From positions 103,416 through 167,415 of the forward strand of contig CAVSUB010000006.1 in NCBI GenBank assembly GCA_963730995.1: 64,000 nt of DNA. Direction: 5' to 3'. Origin of the DNA: CAVSUB01 sp963730995 (GTDB lineage Bacteria; Acidobacteriota; Vicinamibacteria; Vicinamibacterales; 2-12-FULL-66-21). Position 1 is the first letter of the stretch. The number at the start of each line of letters is the position of its first letter. The position numbers were made by a program, and so were the translations under genes. Shown here piece by piece: positions 46,757-55,812 of this stretch. Below the pieces are notes generated by a model that did not search any database, was not told where the DNA came from, and worked only from the letters and a program-made list of their open reading frames with translations.

Positions 46757-49216
46757 TCACTCAGCGCGCAGGAGCGCGCTCGGATCGGCATGCGAGGCCG
46801 TACGGGCGGGAAGGAAGGTTGCCAGAGCGGCGACGAGCAGCATGAGGGCTGCGGCGGCTCCGAGCACCAGTGGGTCCGATCCGCTCGTGCCGAACAGCAT
46901 CGACTGGATCCACCGCGCCGCGATCATGGCCGCGACACTGCCGCAGAGAATTCCTCCGAAGGCCAGCATCGTAGCTTCCCGGAGGATCATCAACAGGACG
47001 CCGCGAGGACGCGCGCCAATCGCGATTCGGACCGCCATCTCTCTGCGACGCTCTCCCACAGAGTGCGCGAACGCCGCGTAGAGCCCGATGGCGGCGACGA
47101 CCAGAGCCAGGCCGCTGAAGAGGGCCAGGAGTGCCGTGCCGTTCCGCCACGGCCGGATCTGGGGTTCCATCAGCTCCGTGTAAGGGCGGACCCGCAGGAA
47201 AGGCAGATCCGTCCGGCCATCGACGACCAGGCGTCGAATGGCCCCCTCGATCGACTCGATCGGGCCTGTCGTCCGCAGCAGCAGGCCTTGAATCCGTGGC
47301 CCCCCCGCCGCGAAGGGGGGGACGATGTGCGCCTGCGAGAACGGCAGGAAGTATTGCATCAGTCGCGCCTCGTCTCCTGTGGGCACGACCGAACGCTGAC
47401 GGATATCGTGGACGACACCGACGATTTCGCGGCAGGGGAGAGCGGCCGAGGGGACCGGAGGACCTGTCGCGGTGGCCGGATCGAATGAAGGATCGAACCC
47501 CACACGGAAGCAGCGGCCGATGGCGCTGCCTCCGGGCCAGATCGTTCGAGCCATGGTTTCGTTGACGAGCGCCACGGGCGGTCCTGTTTCGTCGTGCTGC
47601 ATGAAGCGGCGGCCCTGGACGACCTCGAGCTGCAGGACGTCGAACAGCTCCGGGGTCGTGGCGATGAGAAAAGGCAGCTGGCCGTTGATCGTTGGTGGCT
47701 GCGCCAGGCCCGGCACGCCGAACGGGGGCACGTTGAAACCGGTGAACGGCAGCGTGCCGACAGGTGTGGCCACCGCGACGCCGGGCAGCGCACGGACGCG
47801 CTCGATCGCGGAGCCGAAGAGCTGGTCCTGTCCGGGCACCGATCCGGATCCCTGTTCGAACTGCACGAGCAGCACGCCGTCCATGCGCATCCCGAAGTCC
47901 TGCAGGACGAGGGTGTACAGGCTCCTGCCGAACATCCCGGCGCCACCGAGGAGCACGACCGTCAGCGTCGTCTGCACCAGCAGGAGCGCGGTTGCGTGGC
48001 GCTTGCCGCTTCGTCCGCCTTCGGTAGGAATCGTCACCGGGCCGAGCGTTCGCAGCCGCGCAGCCGTCACGACGCCGCCGACGATCAAGGCGCACAGACC
48101 GGCGAACACCGCGCCACTCGCAACCCGGGCGTTGATGGCGCTGTGCTCGACGAGCGACGGGAGCAGCAGACGACGGACAGCCTCGTCGAACCATGTTGCG
48201 AGTGCCAATGCCACGGACATGGCGACGGCAGCGACGATCGCCGCCTCCACGAGCATCTCCGAGAACAGACGCCCGCGCGTCGCGCCGAGGGCGACGCGAA
48301 TCGCGAGCTCCCGCCGCCGACGGGCGAGGCGAACGAGGTTCAGCGTCGTCGTGTTCGCCAGCCCGATCGCGAGCACCAGGACCGAAACCGCCGCGAGCCA
48401 GTAGGCGATCGTGTGCTCCGCCGACGAAACTCGCGCACCGGTGATGGGGGAGAGGACGACCGGAAGATCGGCGGCGGTGCCGGCCTGGGTCGCGGCGGCC
48501 GCGTCATTCTGGTGCGGACCTATGCGCATCCCGACTTCAACGACGTTTCTGTAAGGATTGCGATCCCAGCCTGACGCCGGGTCCATTGCGGCGTGAAGCG
48601 GGACCCAGACATCGGCGCGAGCCGCAGAATGCCCGCTGAAGCCCGGCGGCATGACCCCGATGATCGCGAAGGAGGTGCCCTGCATCGAGATCCTGCGCCC
48701 GATGACGTTTCGATCGGCCGAGAACGTCTTCGTCCAGAAGCTGTGGCTTACAACGGCTACCGGGGCTCCGGCCGGGGCGCGGTCGTCGTCCGGGAGGATG
48801 GTTCGCCCGATCTGTGGCGCCGTCCCCAGCATCGCGAAGTACGAGCCCGAAACGAGCAGGGCGTCGATCTGGATCGGTGTGCCCTCGACCACTGCGCCCG
48901 TGGAGCTCCTGTGCCACGCGCTGGTGGTCGCTTCCGGCACTCCGCTGCGAACCGATTCGAACGTCACGTAGGAGGTCGTGGCCATGGTGGACGGCTGGCC
49001 GTCCGGGCCGGAATGCTGAAAGCCGAGGGTGAACACGCGATCGGGATCCACGACCCGCGCCGGCGGGCTGAGGAGCGCGCGGTCGATCAGATCGAACATG
49101 GCCAGGTTGATGCCGGCCGCGATGCCGAGTGTCAGGACGGTTCCGGCGGCCGTCGCCGGCCTGGACCGCAGCGAGCGAAGGGCGGAGACGACGTCGTTCC
49201 GGAGGCGTTCCATCAT
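46757..49216 (-). CDS. ADOP-type ABC permease (two FtsX/MacB permease units)
   Basis: An 819-residue membrane protein with two MacB_PCD/FtsX permease repeats and about eight membrane segments, in the ADOP arrangement found in Acidobacteria. Each half has the periplasmic domain (VVSHSFWTKTFSADRNVIG, PGMFGRSLYTLVL) and ends in a conserved block such as ALGATRGRLFSEMLVEAAI or AIGARPRGVLLMILREATM. Such permeases work with MacB-type ATPases in lipoprotein or peptide export, but no ATPase is encoded nearby. The signal-like N-terminus (TAAGTVLTLGIAAGINLAMF) is the first membrane helix. Confidence 0.9.
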   Translation of the reverse strand: MMERLRNDVVSALRSLRSRPATAAGTVLTLGIAAGINLAMFDLIDRALLSPPARVVDPDRVFTLGFQHSGPDGQPSTMATTSYVTFESVRSGVPEATTSAWHRSSTGAVVEGTPIQIDALLVSGSYFAMLGTAPQIGRTILPDDDRAPAGAPVAVVSHSFWTKTFSADRNVIGRRISMQGTSFAIIGVMPPGFSGHSAARADVWVPLHAAMDPASGWDRNPYRNVVEVGMRIGPHQNDAAAATQAGTAADLPVVLSPITGARVSSAEHTIAYWLAAVSVLVLAIGLANTTTLNLVRLARRRRELAIRVALGATRGRLFSEMLVEAAIVAAVAMSVALALATWFDEAVRRLLLPSLVEHSAINARVASGAVFAGLCALIVGGVVTAARLRTLGPVTIPTEGGRSGKRHATALLLVQTTLTVVLLGGAGMFGRSLYTLVLQDFGMRMDGVLLVQFEQGSGSVPGQDQLFGSAIERVRALPGVAVATPVGTLPFTGFNVPPFGVPGLAQPPTINGQLPFLIATTPELFDVLQLEVVQGRRFMQHDETGPPVALVNETMARTIWPGGSAIGRCFRVGFDPSFDPATATGPPVPSAALPCREIVGVVHDIRQRSVVPTGDEARLMQYFLPFSQAHIVPPFAAGGPRIQGLLLRTTGPIESIEGAIRRLVVDGRTDLPFLRVRPYTELMEPQIRPWRNGTALLALFSGLALVVAAIGLYAAFAHSVGERRREMAVRIAIGARPRGVLLMILREATMLAFGGILCGSVAAMIAARWIQSMLFGTSGSDPLVLGAAAALMLLVAALATFLPARTASHADPSALLRAE

Positions 49217-49319
49217 GAGATGAACAGTATTCGCAGAAACGGTTCCTGAAGTTCCGAAACCTTTCGACGGTCAGTAAACCAGCGGCCCGGCGACTGCGAG
49301 GCAGGGTTCCACTAGAACC

Positions 49320-51750
49320 TCAGCGCCAGCTCCTGTCGAGCGCAGCCAGCGGCGAGATCCGTGCCGCCCGGCGCGCTGGCAGGTAGCTCGCGACGAGCGC
49401 GGCAATTCCGAGGACGACCGGGGCGATGCCGAACGTGATCGGATCCAGCCGGCTGACGTCGAACAGGATGCTCTTCATGGCCGAGGCCGCAAGAACCGAG
49501 GCGAGCAGCCCGAGAGCAACGCCCACGAGCGCGAGCTGCGCACCCTCGCGCACCACCATTCCCACGACCTGGCCGGGGGACGCGCCGATCGCCATGCGCA
49601 CGCCGATCTCGGGTATGCGCTGCGACACCGTGTAAGCCATCACGCCGTAGACACCGACGGTTGCCAGCACGACCGCCACGCTGGCGAAGATCACAAGAAG
49701 CAGCATCTGCAGGCGAGGCTGTGCCACCGTCCCCGCGATCGCTCCTTCCATCGTTCGCACGTTGACGAGCGGCAGGCCGGGATCGATTTCACGGATCGCC
49801 GACCGCACCGACGCTGCGACGTCGACGGGATTCCCGGCGGTCCGGACGATCAGCGCAGTGTTGAGATACATCCCGCTGAGGATCGGGTCGGGATGCTGGC
49901 CGTATGGAACGAACATCTCCGCCTTGGACGCCGCCTCGAACGACTGCTTCATGTCGCCGACGACGCCGACGATTTCCATCCTTGGGAAGTCCGGCGACGG
50001 CTCGGTTCCAAGCTGAATGAGTTGCCCGAGCGGATCGCGATCGGGAAAGTACTGTCGGGCCATGGACTCGTTGATCACGACCACCCGAGGCGCGCCTTCA
50101 CGATCCGACTCCGTCAGGAGCCGGCCTCGACGAAGCGGGACACCGAGCGTCGAGAGGTACTCTGGCGTCGCCGCGCGGAAGCCGGCCATCACGTAGTCGT
50201 CCGGACCTCTCGGCGGATATGCGGCCCGGTTGAAATGAATGGTCGCGCCGGCGCCCGCCATCGGCAGCATCGTCGTGACAGACGCGCTCTGAACGGCCGG
50301 CAAGGCGCGCGTGCGGGAGACGATGCGCTCGACCGCGGCCGTCCGCGAAACGCTGTCGCGATATTTCAGCGGCGAGAGCGGCAGGTTGACGACGAGCAGC
50401 TTCTCCGGCTTGAAGCCGGGCGAGACTCGCGTCAGCGCCGCGAAGCTGCGAAGCAGCAACCCGGCGCCGACCAGCAGCACGAGCGCGACCGCGATCTCGG
50501 CGACCACGAGGCTCGACCGGATCCGCCGGTGACGCGCGCTCGCCGATCCGCTGCGTCCTTCTTCGTTCAACGATTCCCGGATTGGCGTGCTGCGTGGCCT
50601 GGATCGCGGGAACGAGCCCGAACACGATCCCGGTCAGGAGCGCCAAACCAGACGCGAACGACACGACCGGCCATTGAACGGCGATATTGGCGGCGCGCGG
50701 CAAGCCGGGCACCGTCGTCGTGGTGAGGAACGAAACGGCCCACGAAGCCAGAAGCAGACCGGCCATGCCTCCGGCCGACGCCAGCACCAGGCTCTCGACG
50801 ATCAGCTGGCGGACGATGCGCAGCCGGCTCGCGCCAAGAGCGATGCGGACGGCGATTTCCTTCTGACGATCGACGGCGCGCACGAGCAGCAGGTTTGCGA
50901 CATTCGCGCACCCGATCAGGAGCACGAGCGCGACGGCCCCCGTCAGCAATCGAAGTGCCGGGCGCACATTTTGTACGAGCTGATCCTGCGCCCGCGTCAC
51001 CAGCGCCCGGCTGTTCCTGTTCGACTCGGGGAACTCCGCCTCGAGCTGTCGTGCGACGGTGTCCATCTCCACCCGCGCCTGCTCGAGCGTCACGCCGGAC
51101 TTCAGCCGCGCGATGGGGAAGATGCCGGGATGCCAGCCACGATCCTCCGGCAGCGTGGCCGCCCACGGACCGAAAGCGACATAGACGTCCGCCGGCTGAA
51201 AGAGCTCGAATCGCGCGGGCAGGACGCCGATCACCGTGTAAGGCCGGTTGTCGAGCAGGAACGTTCGACCGATCGCATCGCCGCCAGGAAATCGCCGCTG
51301 CGCGAAGCCCGCGCTCAGAATCGTCAGGTTTTCTCCGCCCGCCCGATCCTCGCCGTCGGTGAAGTTGCGGCCTCGTTCGACGGCTACGCCAAGCAGCGGC
51401 AGCAGTGTGGCGGTGATCATCTTCGCCGGGACCCGCTCGGGATCGCCCGAGCCCGTCACCGTCATGCTCGTGGGGCGAAACGCCGCCATTCCGGAGAACG
51501 ACTTCGCCCTCGTGCGCCAGTCGTGATAGTTGTAGCGCGTCACCGACAGGGTCGCGAATTGGGGCGTCTGCTCGTTGAGGATGACGACATCGTCTGGCCT
51601 GTCGTAAGGCAGAGGCGCGAGCAATACCGCGTTGGAGACGGTGAAGACCGCGGTGTTCGCGCCGATGCCGAGCGCCAGCGTGAGGATGGCGACCGCCGAA
51701 AACATCGGTCGACGGACCAGATTCCGGAGAGCGAGTCGCGCGTCCTGCAT
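49320..51750 (-). pseudogene. ADOP-type ABC permease, single-base frameshift
   Basis: A second ADOP gene of about 809 residues that is split by one frameshift. The N-terminal part (51750 down to about 50580) has VAILTLALGIGANTAVFTV, the periplasmic domain, and RIALGASRLRIVRQLIVES. The C-terminal part (50570 to 49320) has SSLVVAEIAVALVLLVGAG and GVRMAIGASPGQVVGMVV. The junction is a GGG run (plus strand CCC at 50576-50578) where reading on in the next frame gives ESLNEEGRSG. One base too many or too few there explains the break. It may be a true mutation or a sequencing error. It is a paralogue of the 46757 gene. Confidence 0.87.
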
Positions 51751-51832
51751 CGGGAGAGTCTACGACGTTGTCCTTGATATCGTCAGGGACTCGTCACGCG
51801 TCCGACGGCGCTCGTCACAAAAGAGGACCTCC

Positions 51833-53395
51833 ATGCGGAAATGGATCATCGTCTGCACGCTCGTCGCGACCGTGGCGCACGCGGCGCCCCCGCCGCAAGC
51901 CTTGCCGCAGTTCCCGGATCGCGATCGCACGGCGAAGCTCTCGACAGCTTTCGCGGACATCGACGGCCTGTTCGCGGAGTTTGCCAAGAGCGCGCACGTT
52001 CCTGGAGCCGCGTGGGGCATCGTCATTGACGGCGAGCTCGCACACTCGGGTTCGGCGGGTGTCCGCGACGTGGCGAGCGGCGCGCCTGTGGACGCCGACA
52101 CGGTCTTCCGCATCGCCTCGATGACGAAGAGCTTCACGGCGATGGCGATTCTGAAGCTCCGGGACGAGGGCAAGCTGTCGCTCGACGATCCGGCCGAGCG
52201 CTACGTACCGGAGCTCAAAGGCCTTCGCTATCCGACGACGGACTCTCCGAGGATCACGATCCGGCACCTGCTGTCGCATTCTGCGGGGTTTCCGGAGGAC
52301 AACCCGTGGGGAGATCAGCAGCTCGCGGACACCGAGGAGCAGCTGTCACACATGCTGCAGGTGGGCATTCCCTTCTCGAACACTCCGGGCATTGCGTACG
52401 AATACTCGAACTACGGGTTTGCCATTCTCGGACGAATCGTCTCGAAGGCGTCAGGGAAGGCGTACGACGCCTACATCTCACAGAACATCCTTCAGCCGCT
52501 AGGCATGACGTCCACGACGCTGCATCCGTCGGAGGTGGCAGCCAACCGCCGCGCTGTTGGATATCGATGGGAAGACGAACGGTGGAAAGAGGAACCACCG
52601 CTGCCGCATGGTTCGTTCGGCTCGATGGGCGGCATGCTGACGTCGATTCGCGATCTGAGCAAATACGTTTCGGCTTTCCTCGATGCGTGGCCGCCGCGCG
52701 ATGGGCAGGAGCGCGGACCGATCCGCCGGGCATCCCTGCGCGAGATGCAGCAGGCGTGGCGTCCATCGACGACTCGGGTCACGCGCGATCCATCGACCGG
52801 CGCCCTGCAGCTCACGTCGGGCAGTTACGCGTTTGGCCTGAGCGTGACGCAGACGTGCGACTACAACAAGGTGATTGCCCACAGCGGCGGCCTGCCCGGC
52901 TACGGATCGCAGATGCGATGGCTCCCGGACTACGGCGTCGGCATCATAGCGTTCGGGAACCTGACGTACACCGGCTGGGGGCGTGTCATCGGGGATGCCG
53001 TCGATCGCCTCGCAAAGACGGGTGGCCTCCAGGTGCGCGAGGTCCAGCCATCACCGGCGCTGGTACAGGCACGGGAAGCCGTCTCGAAGCTGGTGATCAA
53101 GTGGGACGACGCCCTTGCCGAGAAGATCGCCGCAGGCAATCTCTTCCTGGATCGCTCGAAGGATCGCCGCCGCAAAGAGCTCGACGATCTTCACGCGACC
53201 GCCGGGAGCTGCGCCGCGCCCGACAAGTTCGACGTGGTCGAAAACGCGCTCCGCGGTCAATGGACGATGAGCTGCGAGCGCGGGAAGCTGCAGGTCTCGG
53301 TCACGCTGGCGCCGACGATGCCTCCGAGCGTGCAGTTCATGACGGTGCGCGTGGCGCCGGCCGAGCCGGCGAAGGTGACGACGTGCGGGCAGTAG
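51833..53395 (+). CDS. Exported serine hydrolase (class C beta-lactamase/esterase family)
   Basis: A 520-residue protein with a Sec signal (WIIVCTLVATVAHA). The penicillin-binding-protein-like catalytic set is present: S96-x-x-K99 (SMTK), Y191-S-N193, and H350-S-G-G. Such enzymes act as beta-lactamases, D-aminopeptidases, esterases or carboxypeptidases; with the HSGG form and a 120-residue C-terminal beta-domain, an esterase or peptidase is more likely than drug resistance. RBS GAGGA lies five bases before ATG 51833; the longer frame upstream shadows the permease. It starts 82 bp from the divergent permease start, and an M28 peptidase follows. Confidence 0.9.
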   Translation: MRKWIIVCTLVATVAHAAPPPQALPQFPDRDRTAKLSTAFADIDGLFAEFAKSAHVPGAAWGIVIDGELAHSGSAGVRDVASGAPVDADTVFRIASMTKSFTAMAILKLRDEGKLSLDDPAERYVPELKGLRYPTTDSPRITIRHLLSHSAGFPEDNPWGDQQLADTEEQLSHMLQVGIPFSNTPGIAYEYSNYGFAILGRIVSKASGKAYDAYISQNILQPLGMTSTTLHPSEVAANRRAVGYRWEDERWKEEPPLPHGSFGSMGGMLTSIRDLSKYVSAFLDAWPPRDGQERGPIRRASLREMQQAWRPSTTRVTRDPSTGALQLTSGSYAFGLSVTQTCDYNKVIAHSGGLPGYGSQMRWLPDYGVGIIAFGNLTYTGWGRVIGDAVDRLAKTGGLQVREVQPSPALVQAREAVSKLVIKWDDALAEKIAAGNLFLDRSKDRRRKELDDLHATAGSCAAPDKFDVVENALRGQWTMSCERGKLQVSVTLAPTMPPSVQFMTVRVAPAEPAKVTTCGQ

Positions 53396-53477
53396 CGCGG
53401 TTCCAGCCGCTGGCGTCCGTGCGATGATGAATCCGGAACGTCCACCGGAACCCTGAGCATCCGTCGAGAGCACAAGC

Positions 53478-55091
53478 ATGAAGCTGCGATACCTGCTGAT
53501 AGCCGTGGCCGCCCTTGTCCTCCAGGCCCCCGCCTCCGAAGGCAAACGGTGGTGGAGCCACATCGAGTTCCTCGCCGACGACGCGCTCGAGGGGCGCAAT
53601 GTCGGCAGCGCCGCGTTCGAGAAGGCCGCCACCTACGTCGAAGGGCAGTTCAAGGAGATCGGATTGAGGCCCGGGGGCGTTTCCGGGTACCGGCAACCGG
53701 TGAAATTCGAGTCGCGTGTCCTGGTCCCTGAGCAATCGAAGCTGACGCTGCTGAGAAGCGGTGTTGAAGAGCCTCTGACGCCGCGTGAGGACGCGGCACT
53801 GAGCGCACGCGGCGAGCTGGATGGCTCGGTCGAAGCGCCCATGGTCTTCGTCGGATACGGCTTGTCGATTCCGGAGGCGAAGTGGGACGAGCTCGCCGGG
53901 CTGGATCTGCACGGAAAAATCGCCGTCTACGTGAACACGACCGCTCCGGTGGACGTGTCGGACAACGTGAAATCGCACGTCAGCTCCGCAGGCGAGCGAT
54001 GGGCGGTGCTGAAGAAGGCAGGTGCGATCGGGGTCGCGACGTTTCCCAACCCTCGTCCGCCTGTCGGCACGACTTCGGATGCTGCTCCCGCGGCCTCGGG
54101 GCGCGGTGGTGCGCAACCTCCCCAACCGACAGTCGTTCTCGCGGATCGCGACCTTCAGGAGCAGTCGGGGCAGGCCGTGTCCATCACGGCTACGCGCAGG
54201 GGCGCCGAAAAGCTCCTTGCGGGCAGCGGCCACACGATCGACGAGCTGGAGCAACTGATTGGCGACAAGAAGCCGCTTCCACGCTTTCCATTGGTGGGCG
54301 CCCTTCGCGTCCAGGCGGCCGTGAGGCGCCAAGCGATCGACTCCGAGAACGTCATCGGCATCTACGAAGGGTCGGACCCACAGCTGAAGACCGAATACGT
54401 CGTCATGTCAGCGCACCTCGATCACGTCGGCATCGGACGCGCGGTTGACGGCGACAGCATCTACAACGGCGCCATGGACGACGCGTCGGGCGTGGCGTCG
54501 GCGATCGAGATTGCACGCCTGCTGAAGGAGGCTGGCGCACAGCCGAAGCGGTCCATCCTTTTCATGGCTCAGACTGCGGAGGAGAAAGGATTGCTCGGCT
54601 CGAAGTACTTCACGTCCCGTCCGACCGTGCCTTTCGACAAGCTCGTCGCCGACATCAACCTCGACATGTTCCTTCCGCTGTACCCGTTGAAAGTCATCGA
54701 AGTGCAGGGGCTGACGGAATCGTCGCTCGGCGAGAGCGTGCGCGCGGCCGCCAAGGAGCTTGGCGTGGACGTCCAGACCGATCGGGAACCCGAACAGAAC
54801 CGCTTTATTCGCAGCGATCAGTACAGCTTCATCCGGCGCGGCATTCCGTCGCTGGCGTTCAAGTTCGGCTACGAGTTCGGCTCCCCGGAAGAGAAGATCC
54901 GCCGCGACTGGGTCCGCGACGTGTACCACAAGCCGAATGACGACCTGAAGCAGCCGGTCGATATCGAAGCGGCAGCGAAATTCAATCGAGTGATCCTGGG
55001 CCTGCTGCAGCGCGTGGCCAACGACACCGCCCGGCCGCGGTGGAACGACACGAGCTTCTTCAAGCGGTTCGCGAAACCCGATCTGCACTGA
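53478..55091 (+). CDS. Exported M28-family metallopeptidase
   Basis: A 537-residue aminopeptidase-like enzyme. Signal: LLIAVAALVLQAPAS. A PA-type insertion domain runs through about residues 100-260. Zinc ligands of the M28 site: H313 (SAHLDH), D334/D335 (GAMDDASG), E368/E369 (TAEEKG), D396 (NLDMF), and the C-terminal H in YHKPNDD. M28 enzymes remove N-terminal residues from peptides or, in some groups, act on other amides. It follows the serine hydrolase by 82 bp on the same strand. A REP-like hairpin follows the gene. Confidence 0.92.
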   Translation: MKLRYLLIAVAALVLQAPASEGKRWWSHIEFLADDALEGRNVGSAAFEKAATYVEGQFKEIGLRPGGVSGYRQPVKFESRVLVPEQSKLTLLRSGVEEPLTPREDAALSARGELDGSVEAPMVFVGYGLSIPEAKWDELAGLDLHGKIAVYVNTTAPVDVSDNVKSHVSSAGERWAVLKKAGAIGVATFPNPRPPVGTTSDAAPAASGRGGAQPPQPTVVLADRDLQEQSGQAVSITATRRGAEKLLAGSGHTIDELEQLIGDKKPLPRFPLVGALRVQAAVRRQAIDSENVIGIYEGSDPQLKTEYVVMSAHLDHVGIGRAVDGDSIYNGAMDDASGVASAIEIARLLKEAGAQPKRSILFMAQTAEEKGLLGSKYFTSRPTVPFDKLVADINLDMFLPLYPLKVIEVQGLTESSLGESVRAAAKELGVDVQTDREPEQNRFIRSDQYSFIRRGIPSLAFKFGYEFGSPEEKIRRDWVRDVYHKPNDDLKQPVDIEAAAKFNRVILGLLQRVANDTARPRWNDTSFFKRFAKPDLH

Positions 55092-55114
55092 CGCGCACGG
55101 ACGCCTCTCTTGGC

Positions 55115-55145
55115 TGTAGGGCGGGGCTTTTAAGCCCCGCCGACG
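55115..55145. repeat. REP-like hairpin after the M28 gene
   Basis: TGTAGG then a 10-bp stem GGCGGGGCTT / AAGCCCCGCC with a TT centre (55120-55141). It shares the TGTAGGGCGGGG start with the element at 43506 and could end transcription. Confidence 0.75.
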
Positions 55146-55232
55146 CGGGTTCTGAGCACTTCCGCCCAGGTTGCGGAAGGCACCGCGCCACGCCAACCGA
55201 AGGGAATCGCGGTGTAGAATCACCGCTCGCTC

Positions 55233-55748
55233 ATGTCCGTCTCGTACGAGAACTCGAAGATCGTCTTCCAGGGCATCAAGGACGCTGGCATCACCTCGCT
55301 CTCGGCGCTGCCCGAGACGTGGCTCGGGCTGCTGCTTCAGCAGGCCGACAAGGATCCCGACGTCAGGCTGATTCAGGTCGCGAAGGAGGAGGAGGCGATC
55401 GGCATCGCAGCGGGCGCGTACTTCGCGGGCGAACGACATATCCTCCTCATGCAGAACCACGGCTTCCTGGCCGCCATGAACGGCATCGTCTCGCTCGCGA
55501 TGCTGTACGGCATTCCGTTGTGCATGTTGATCGCCCTGCGCGGCCACTGGGGCGAGCCCTATCCCTGGCACACCCGCGGCGGCATCGTCACCGAGGGTGT
55601 TCTGCGGGCGCTGAACATTCCGTTTGAGTACGCGCGCGATCCCAGTGAGGTCGGGCGGCAGATCCGCGAGGCCTACACGTTCTCGCAGAGCTCGCTCTCG
55701 CCGGTTGCGCTGCTCTTGACGCGCGACCTCATGGAGGACGCGCTGTGA
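55233..55748 (+). CDS. ComD-like subunit of a TPP-dependent 2-oxo-acid (sulfo-/phosphonopyruvate) decarboxylase
   Basis: A 171-residue protein matching the alpha-like half of sulfopyruvate or phosphonopyruvate decarboxylase. It corresponds to the N-terminal pyrimidine-binding domain of TPP enzymes: a DAGITSLSALPETW start, VAKEEEAIGIAAGAYFAG (the Glu that activates TPP is in this block), NHGFLAAMNGIVSLAMLYGIPL. The active site needs the partner domain, encoded 61 bp later in the fused gene at 55809. The last codons GACGCGCTGTGA form the first unit of a 32-bp triplicated repeat. ATG 55233 is the first start with good family fit. Confidence 0.88.
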   Translation: MSVSYENSKIVFQGIKDAGITSLSALPETWLGLLLQQADKDPDVRLIQVAKEEEAIGIAAGAYFAGERHILLMQNHGFLAAMNGIVSLAMLYGIPLCMLIALRGHWGEPYPWHTRGGIVTEGVLRALNIPFEYARDPSEVGRQIREAYTFSQSSLSPVALLLTRDLMEDAL

Positions 55749-55780
55749 AGCGCGGACGGTCAAAAAGGGACGCGCTGTGA
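55745..55780 (+). CDS. Possible relay mini-ORF 1 (11 codons)
   Basis: GTG at 55745 overlaps the ComD-like stop. It encodes V-K-R-G-R-S-K-R-D-A-L then TGA at 55778-55780. The peptide is basic. Its product is probably unimportant; the reading passes ribosomes on to the next GTG. Confidence 0.35.
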   Translation: MKRGRSKRDAL

Positions 55781-55812
55781 GGCGCGGACGATCTAAGAAA
55801 GACGCAACGTGA
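55777..55812 (+). CDS. Possible relay mini-ORF 2 (11 codons)
   Basis: GTG at 55777 overlaps the stop of mini-ORF 1. It encodes V-R-R-G-R-S-K-K-D-A-T then TGA at 55810-55812, which overlaps the GTG at 55809 of the ComE-cyclase gene. Confidence 0.35.
   Translation: MRRGRSKKDAT

Larger units (their letters stand above)
55737..55812 (+). repeat. 32-bp tandem triplication forming a stop/start relay
   Basis: Units begin at 55737, 55769 and 55801 (GACGCGCTGTGA, GACGCGCTGTGA, GACGCAACGTGA). Because 32 is not a multiple of three, each unit moves the reading frame by one step. Each GTGA holds a stop (TGA) and an overlapping GTG. The result is a chain from the ComD-like stop to the GTG of the ComE-like gene with two 11-codon mini-frames between. 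Confidence 0.9.
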
